Shown here in pieces: positions 6,184-10,535 of a stretch of 10,535 bases of DNA. The position numbers were made by a program, and so were the translations under genes. Where the stretch lies: assembly GCA_030672605.1 (NCBI GenBank), contig DAOVGE010000162.1, positions 1 to 10,535 of the forward strand, in the 5' to 3' direction. Position 1 is the first letter of the stretch; the number at the start of each line of letters is the position of its first letter. This DNA comes from Methanosarcinales archaeon. GTDB lineage: Archaea > Halobacteriota > Methanosarcinia > Methanosarcinales > Methanogasteraceae. The notes beneath the pieces were generated by a model. It was not told the DNA's origin, did not search any database, and saw nothing but the letters and a program-made list of their open reading frames with translations.

Positions 6184-9100
6184 TCATGGTGTTGCGATTT
6201 GACGGCAGCTAAGCGGATACTGTTCCGGGCTTATGATGTGCGCTGCCAGCAACTTGACATCCGTCACATCGATTTTACCATCGCCGGTGACATCACCCGC
6301 GTATTCGTCGACCGGGTATTCATCCGGATCAGCCACGTGGTTCAGCAGCAGTTGCGCATCAAGGACGTTTAGGGTGCCGTCTCTGTCGAGATCGCCACAC
6401 ATCGCCTGAATCAGCGGCAGGTAATCCTGATTCGAGCCACCCGAAATCGCATAGCCAGAATCACCGAAACCATCACAATCGCCATCATCGCCGGCATAAT
6501 CGCTCCAGCAGTTGCCGCCAATTGCGGGACCCCCCACGATGTTTGGTCCTGCCGTCTTCGCTTTGTTCCAGGTGTTTTCGCCGTCATCAGCCGCGTTCTG
6601 GGCGTTTGCGAGGTAGTTGTCGTAGATCCGATTTCCGTTTGAGGATAGTAGATCGATTCCGAGCTCGTTACCGGAGAGAATGTTTTCTGTGATCACTGCC
6701 CCGCTCAAAGCACTCAGACAAACGCCGCCCGCATTGTCTCTGATCCTGTTCTGGGTTATCTCAATTCCACTCGGGGGGTCCGGATCCATGGTCAATGCCG
6801 CAGCCATAGCCGCAGCCATGTCCCCTTTCGTGTCCACAACATCCCCCACCAGGTCCCCCATCGCTCCAGGAATCATGCAAACGGCGGGCGGTGCACTCGC
6901 ACAATCAGGCGACGCACCAACACGCATGGCGCCAGCGGCGATACCAGATGCACTATTGGCACCAATACCGACACCGGCACCGCGGATGTGGGCGCTGGTT
7001 CCGGATTCGATCACGACCCCATAACCGCTATTGTTGGCAACTACGTTGCCCGTAATCGAGAGATTCGCAAAGCCGCACGCCTTGATACCGTGCGCGGAAC
7101 CCAAAGCAGCGTTCCCTGCGATGTAGTTCTCAGAGACGGTTGCTCCGGAGCCTTCATCCAGATAGACGCCGCATCCCGCATCACCGCTGACTCCATTGTC
7201 AACAAGCCGGTTCTTCGCGATATTCAGATTGGAAGATGACATTGCAGTGCATATTCCGTGATATGCGTTATGAGACACGACATTATCCAATATCGTCGTA
7301 TCAATGGATGCATTGTAGACATACACCCCCTGATAGCCATTATAGATCAGGGTGTTGTTTCGTATCGTTGTGTTGTTGGCACCCCACGGCACGATTCCGT
7401 GCCCCTCGTAGAGCGTATTGCCGCCGTTGTATGATGCATTATTCCGATCGACTACGGTGTTATTCGAATAATACATGCGTATGCCTTCCCAGTTGTTGTG
7501 ACTTGCGGTATTCTCGGTTATCTCGTTGCCATCCGAGTAGCAGACAGAGATTCCCATATATTGCCCTGTGAAACTGGCAGAATTCCCGGTTATCACGTTA
7601 TCATCCGAGTTATACAGGTAGATGCCATACATCTCGTTTGAACCAACAGCGTTGTTCAGGATTGTGTTGCAATCCGAAGAACCCAGGGATATGCCGCGCT
7701 CGTTGCCTGTGACATTGTTCTCCGAGATCGCACAATCTTCAACATCCCCGAGGTTGATCCCTGCGCACTGCGATGTTGCGCCCGTAACCGTGAACCCGGC
7801 GATACTCACACGATCCGCATTCACATCAAAGACGTGCTCACCCGCATCCGCCGCCACAACGATACAGTCCGAAGACCCGTTCTCTGATCTGATCGTCAGG
7901 CGGCTGTCGATATGGACATTCTCGAGATAGGTGCCATCCTCAACCTCAATTGTGTTCCCGTGCAGAGTTCCCGGGTCAGCGACCGCGTCCTGAATCGTGT
8001 AGAAATCCTCTTTTGTTCCGATGTTATGAACCCGTGGCACAGGGATTGTGCCCGCGTTATTCAGAAGCGGTGCATGTATGCCGGAACCTGTGACATACGC
8101 GTGAACGCAGTCGTTCGCTGTGTCCACACCGGCGTTTGAGACCGGAATCCAGGAGCCTCCGCGAACACAGTTCCACATCATGAGTGTGGACTCGTTTTCT
8201 GCGAGATCAGAGTTGCCGGGGTCGCCGGGGTCGTCAGAGTCGCTGTAGCTTACAACGAGATACATGCACCCTCCGCTCTTGCAGGACACGTTGACAGACC
8301 GCGAGATGTTCAGCCAGCCGTCGGGGGCGGGCGGGAGCACGTCCACGCCCTTAACCGAGACATCACCGGTTCCGGTGAAGGAGATTGTCGTCCTATCGCC
8401 GTACAGGAGCTGGTTGTCCGTGAACGTGTTGCCATGCGAGTACTGGGAGACACTTATGTCCCATTCAGAGCTGTTGGAGATTCTGTTATCGGATACCATG
8501 CTGTTGTTCGTCCAGCTGACCTCAATTCCGCACCTGGCAGACGAGTCGATCGTGTTGTTTCGGACAGTTGTGAACCCGGACTGAAACCGGAGACAAATTC
8601 CCGAACCGTTGTTGTTCTGCAATGTGTTGTTACAGATCACGCTGTGGATGCAGTTGCCAACCGAGATTCCATAGCCGTTGTTTGAGTCGAGGAGATTGCC
8701 GCGGATCCTGTTGTGGCTTGCGACGCAGTCAGCGTAGCCGTCCACATACATCCCGAGCGTGTTCTTCGTTAGATTGTTGCCATAGACGTCGTTATTGTTG
8801 CTCGCAGACCAGAGTGAGATTCCATTGTAGTTCGAGTGGACCGTGTTTTCGTAGATCCGGTTGTGGCTTGCGTTGTAGAGCCGGATTGCATGTCCGTTTT
8901 GTCCCGGGGTGCCGCCATAGTCGCCGATGTGGTCAAAGACTGTGTTTTCGTGTATCTTGTTGTGATTACACGATGGCTTGTAGAGCCAGAAGCCGTTACT
9001 GTTGTTGTATAGTGTGTTTTCGTAGAAGTCGTTCTGAGAGGACGATTTTGCGAGGAGTATTCCAGTTTGCACGTTTGAGTCGACAGTGTTTGCGCAGACG

Positions 9101-9582
9101 GTGTTGTTGTGCGAGTTAGCCATGTATATCCCGTTGCGACCGTTTGAGCTTACGGTGTTGCCTGCGATGCGGTTATCCGTCGAATTGAGCAGGTAGATTC
9201 CGTAGTAATTTCCGGACACGTTGTTACCTGCGATGTTACAGTGGTTTGTGCCGTTGAGATAGATCCCCGTTCTGTAGATTGTTGCCCCAGTCACAGTGAA
9301 CCCCGCAATCGTGACGTGATCACTGTTCACACAGAAGACATCAGAACGCGGCGACTTCGCAATCACCGTCACCACATCGGAACCGTCTCCTACAAGCGTG
9401 AGTTGCCTGGAAACGTTCATGCTCCCTGAGTACGTTCCGGCATGCACGTAGATCGTGTCGCCATCGTTTGCGCTGTCGATTGCATCCTGTATCGAGCCCC
9501 CTGAAAACACGTTCCAGTCTGTTGCACCTGCGCTGCAGGTGAGCGATGTAAGCAGTATTATTGCTGCAATTGTATGTTTCAT
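6184..9582 (-). CDS. Secreted double beta-helix (NosD/PbH1-type) protein with C-terminal dockerin
   Basis: A 1132-residue exported protein. Residues 1-20 are a signal peptide (MKHTIAAIILLTSLTCSAGA). Residues 28-405 and 525-1055 are two right-handed beta-helices built of roughly 22-24-residue Asn/Gly-rich rungs (such as NRIAGNTVSSNGRNGIYM). Each opens alike (IQDAI or IQDAV, then a GTY turn, then IAGFTVTGAT at 92-101 and 594-603), so one half duplicated the other. Residues 406-520 form a non-helical linker. Residues 864-937 are an Ala/Gly/Met-rich insert. The NosD-like end (WNKAKTAGPNIVGG, NCWSDYAGDD, DYLPL) precedes a dockerin (1061-1126) with loops GDLDRDGTLNVLD and GDVTGDGKIDVTD, nearly canonical for calcium. 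Start ATG 9580-9582 follows GGAG by eight bases; an earlier in-frame ATG at 9645 lacks a signal peptide. Such helices often bind or cleave polysaccharides, but no active site is evident. The dockerin may dock to the cohesin encoded next. Confidence 0.9.
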   Translation of the reverse strand: MKHTIAAIILLTSLTCSAGATDWNVFSGGSIQDAIDSANDGDTIYVHAGTYSGSMNVSRQLTLVGDGSDVVTVIAKSPRSDVFCVNSDHVTIAGFTVTGATIYRTGIYLNGTNHCNIAGNNVSGNYYGIYLLNSTDNRIAGNTVSSNGRNGIYMANSHNNTVCANTVDSNVQTGILLAKSSSQNDFYENTLYNNSNGFWLYKPSCNHNKIHENTVFDHIGDYGGTPGQNGHAIRLYNASHNRIYENTVHSNYNGISLWSASNNNDVYGNNLTKNTLGMYVDGYADCVASHNRIRGNLLDSNNGYGISVGNCIHSVICNNTLQNNNGSGICLRFQSGFTTVRNNTIDSSARCGIEVSWTNNSMVSDNRISNSSEWDISVSQYSHGNTFTDNQLLYGDRTTISFTGTGDVSVKGVDVLPPAPDGWLNISRSVNVSCKSGGCMYLVVSYSDSDDPGDPGNSDLAENESTLMMWNCVRGGSWIPVSNAGVDTANDCVHAYVTGSGIHAPLLNNAGTIPVPRVHNIGTKEDFYTIQDAVADPGTLHGNTIEVEDGTYLENVHIDSRLTIRSENGSSDCIVVAADAGEHVFDVNADRVSIAGFTVTGATSQCAGINLGDVEDCAISENNVTGNERGISLGSSDCNTILNNAVGSNEMYGIYLYNSDDNVITGNSASFTGQYMGISVCYSDGNEITENTASHNNWEGIRMYYSNNTVVDRNNASYNGGNTLYEGHGIVPWGANNTTIRNNTLIYNGYQGVYVYNASIDTTILDNVVSHNAYHGICTAMSSSNLNIAKNRLVDNGVSGDAGCGVYLDEGSGATVSENYIAGNAALGSAHGIKACGFANLSITGNVVANNSGYGVVIESGTSAHIRGAGVGIGANSASGIAAGAMRVGASPDCASAPPAVCMIPGAMGDLVGDVVDTKGDMAAAMAAALTMDPDPPSGIEITQNRIRDNAGGVCLSALSGAVITENILSGNELGIDLLSSNGNRIYDNYLANAQNAADDGENTWNKAKTAGPNIVGGPAIGGNCWSDYAGDDGDCDGFGDSGYAISGGSNQDYLPLIQAMCGDLDRDGTLNVLDAQLLLNHVADPDEYPVDEYAGDVTGDGKIDVTDVKLLAAHIISPEQYPLSCRQIATP
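6770..6995 (-). other. Low-complexity Ala/Gly-rich insert within the second beta-helix
   Basis: This stretch encodes about residues 864-937 of the beta-helix protein. It contains GAGVGIGANSASGIAAGAM and GDMAAAMAAALTM segments that lack the Asn-rich rung pattern on either side. The frame is uninterrupted and the rungs resume at IEITQNRI. Confidence 0.6.
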
Positions 9583-9648
9583 GTTCCATTCTCCGGTCAG
9601 CCTGTGTTGGCATGCATGATATGCTTGGAACGCAATAGTGTGCATGGC

Positions 9649-9902
9649 TTAGCAGGCACAGTTCAGCGGGTATCCTGCCGGATCTGCGATGTGGTTCGGC
9701 AGGAGCTGCACATTGGGTACGTTGATTTCGCCGCGGGGATTGACATTGCCTGCGCATAGTGAATCGCCGGGTTTTTAGCCTCTGTGATCCACTCATCCGG
9801 AGTCTGCGAGAGATCCATGCACGTGTGATCGATTATGATCGCATCTGCGCACACCTGTGACATCAGCACCATGATTGCGATCACCGCAACCAGCCTTGCC
9901 AT
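9649..9902 (-). pseudogene. Remnant: signal peptide plus start of a secreted protein joined out of frame to a dockerin
   Basis: From ATG 9900-9902 the frame reads a signal peptide (MARLVAVIAIMVLMSQVCA) and then DAIIIDHTCMDLSQTPDEWI, which from memory resembles the start of a larger secreted family whose body is missing here. Near 9767-9777 the frame changes. In the neighbouring frame the sequence continues PGDSLCAGNVNPRGEINV, PNVQLLPNHIADPAGYPLNC and stops at TAA 9649-9651, a single dockerin-type repeat. A one-base change at the junction would join the two parts. The simplest reading is a dockerin-bearing gene that lost its centre and its frame. The dockerin loop is also decayed (Asn, Asn and Arg at positions 1, 3 and 5). 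It lies 66 bases upstream of the beta-helix gene, and its promoter may still drive the operon. A frame-b extension upstream to ATG 9942-9944 is possible. Confidence 0.65.
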
Positions 9903-9998
9903 ATTCTTCACGATCTCAATACCCCAATCGTTCAGCGGATACACGCCAGCACTTGCACTGTTGTGAATCTTCGTGTCGTGGCATGTAAATCCCCGATA

Positions 9999-10030
9999 CT
10001 ATATATCATGCGTATCGTACGTATAAAAAA
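9999..10030 (-). promoter_or_regulatory. Likely promoter of the surface-protein cluster with a palindromic operator-like site
   Basis: On the minus strand TTTTTTATAC (10021-10030) resembles an archaeal TATA box, and a second A+T box, GATATATAGT, lies just downstream (9998-10007). Between them, ATGCGTA (10008-10014) and TACGTAT (10018-10024) form an imperfect inverted repeat around TCG, six of seven paired. A start of transcription near 9995 would leave about 90 bases before the broken dockerin gene and would feed the beta-helix and cohesin genes. The palindrome overlaps the TATA box, as a repressor site might. Confidence 0.45.
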
Positions 10031-10095
10031 TTAACTATTGTGCAAGGGTCAGTCGGGTGTGCAGCAGCACGAAAGACGTGACGACAGATATCACC

Positions 10096-10178
10096 CTTCG
10101 CGTCTCTCTCGCCTTTGCGCCTTTGCGCCTTCGCGTTAAATTGAGAACGCAAAGACGCGAGGACGCAAAGACGCGAAG
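10096..10178. repeat. Hairpin-forming CTTTGCG/CGCAAAG repeat
   Basis: CTTCGCGTC (10096-10104) pairs perfectly with GACGCGAAG (10170-10178). Between them CCTTTGCGCC-type units on the left face ACGCAAAGACGCGAGG-type units on the right, so the whole stretch can fold as a long imperfect hairpin. It shares the CTTTGCG/CGCAAAG core with the elements at 5063-5190 and 5952-6141, but I find no TTCTGTGG ends here, so it may be a related but different repeat. Confidence 0.6.
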
Positions 10179-10190
10179 AACGAAAATCGC

Positions 10191-10373
10191 GGTTTATACC
10201 GGTGTCGAGTATAACAACTCTTCCACAGTGTGGATTTCCCTCTCTGACAACACCATCTCCCTACCGAGGGCTTTCTCCAGTATCGGCGTAAATCTATGGA
10301 GGTTGCGGTTCGCATTCGATCCGACGAGGTCAAAAGTGGAGTGACACTTGAAATGGAAGAGAGTAAAAAATAA
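10191..10373. other. Intergenic stretch with unresolved coding-like remnants
   Basis: No complete gene is supported. On the minus strand, about 10345 down to 10196, one frame reads like the C-terminal end of a protein (FDLVGSNANRNLHRFTPILE, then REIHTVEELLYSTPV and a stop) without a start. On the plus strand, ATG 10296 opens a 25-codon frame (MEVAVRIRSDEVKSGVTLEM, stop before 10374). The two overlap, so at most one is real. Either could be debris of a lost gene. Confidence 0.25.
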
Positions 10374-10449
10374 TTGGGACCAGTTTTTACTATGACACAG
10401 TATTCATTCTCGGACGATTCATAACAAGTCTTGATAAAACTGGTCCCAA
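10374..10449. repeat. Perfect 14-bp inverted repeat bounding a 76-bp segment
   Basis: TTGGGACCAGTTTT (10374-10387) and AAAACTGGTCCCAA (10436-10449) are exact reverse complements separated by 48 bases with no open frame. The pattern resembles the ends of an insertion sequence or a very short non-autonomous element. A T6 run follows on the plus strand (10452-10457). No clear target-site duplication is seen: the flanks are A-rich on the left and T-rich on the right. Confidence 0.6.
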
Positions 10450-10465
10450 CCTTTTTTAACCCTCG

Positions 10466-10510
10466 CGATATTATACACACGCACACGATATAATTTCTCT
10501 TTGGAGGGAG
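10466..10510 (+). promoter_or_regulatory. Likely promoter and ribosome binding site for the gene at the right edge
   Basis: GATATTATAC (10467-10476) is a plausible TATA box about 50 bases before an ATG, and GATATAAT (10488-10495) is a second candidate. GGAGGGAG (10503-10510) resembles a Shine-Dalgarno sequence, with 11 bases from its last base to the ATG at 10522, longer than usual. Confidence 0.45.
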
Positions 10511-10521
10511 CTATACCACTC

Positions 10522-10535
10522 ATGTCACTCAAGAA
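10522..10535 (+). CDS. Start of an unidentified gene running off the right edge
   Basis: ATG TCA CTC AAG begins a frame (MSLK...) at the end of the window, behind a purine-rich GGAGGGAG and A+T-rich boxes on the same strand. Only four complete codons are visible, so no product can be named. It would be divergent from the surface-protein cluster, with about 600 bases of non-coding sequence between them. Confidence 0.45.

Noticed and set aside
6163..6187. Upstream start of the cohesin gene at 6187, overlapping the beta-helix stop as ATGA
   Set aside because: The ATG at 6161-6163 has GGGGTG six bases upstream, while the one at 6187 has none. Translational coupling at 6187 remains possible but less likely.
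7000..9400. Recurring GTTGTT- and TGTT-rich words across the beta-helix gene, suggesting a repeat array
   Set aside because: They are explained by the Asn-rich rungs (AAC and AAT codons on the minus strand); they have no constant spacer or identical unit as in CRISPR.
9583..9645. Longer beta-helix protein starting at ATG 9645
   Set aside because: It would put 21 polar residues before the signal peptide and has no ribosome binding site; the ATG at 9582 has GGAG at a good distance.
9925..9955. A second dockerin remnant just upstream of the broken gene (SAGVYPLND in frame)
   Set aside because: Only about six residues resemble the dockerin ending AGYPLNC, too short to separate from chance.
10057..10344. 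A 95-codon plus-strand frame in the right intergenic region
   Set aside because: Its first half is translation of the hairpin repeat, and the rest overlaps a better minus-strand remnant.
1..10535. tRNA, rRNA, riboswitch or CRISPR features
   Set aside because: None was recognised by eye on either strand; a covariance-model search would be needed to exclude small RNAs in 9945-10521.

Overview
The window looks like a chromosomal piece of a euryarchaeon with moderate G+C content. The strongest evidence is an archaeal family B replicative DNA polymerase, with archaeal-type oligo-T ends and A+T-rich TATA-like boxes. NosD-type beta-helix proteins, a cohesin domain and dockerin modules suggest the methanogen / anaerobic methane or alkane oxidiser / Archaeoglobi part of the tree. 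ANME-1 (Methanophagales)-like archaea are a reasonable guess, because cohesin and dockerin modules are known there and in Archaeoglobus, but the window alone does not prove this.

Layout. Positions 1-1400 (+ strand) hold the 3' part of a secreted protein with a DUF4198-like domain and an Ig-like domain, followed by a small Ig-like protein with a signal peptide and a C-terminal membrane anchor. Positions 1403-5021 (- strand) hold an RNase Z-like metallo-beta-lactamase-fold hydrolase and, downstream of it, DNA polymerase B. The polymerase converges on the small membrane protein with two bases between the stop codons. Positions 5243-9902 (- strand) form a surface-protein cluster, read right to left: a broken gene (signal peptide joined to a dockerin out of frame), a 1132-residue double beta-helix protein ending in a dockerin, and a cohesin-plus-dockerin protein whose reading frame overlaps or nearly abuts it. 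Positions 9945-10521 are non-coding: a likely promoter, a hairpin repeat, unresolved coding remnants and a perfect 14-bp inverted repeat. A new + strand gene probably starts at 10522.

How the genes could work together. The beta-helix protein carries a dockerin with nearly intact calcium loops. The next gene carries a cohesin domain, the usual dockerin partner, plus its own dockerin. Made together and exported, they could assemble on the cell surface in a small cellulosome-like arrangement. The beta-helix part is the type that often binds or cleaves polysaccharide, though no catalytic residues can be assigned.

The most interesting observation is a roughly 176-bp palindromic element with imperfect terminal inverted repeats, flanked by a 7-bp direct repeat, inside the signal-peptide region of the cohesin gene. 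Removing one repeat copy plus the element (183 bp, 61 codons) restores a textbook signal peptide in frame. Related hairpin sequence lies at about 5063-5190 and, more loosely, at 10096-10178.
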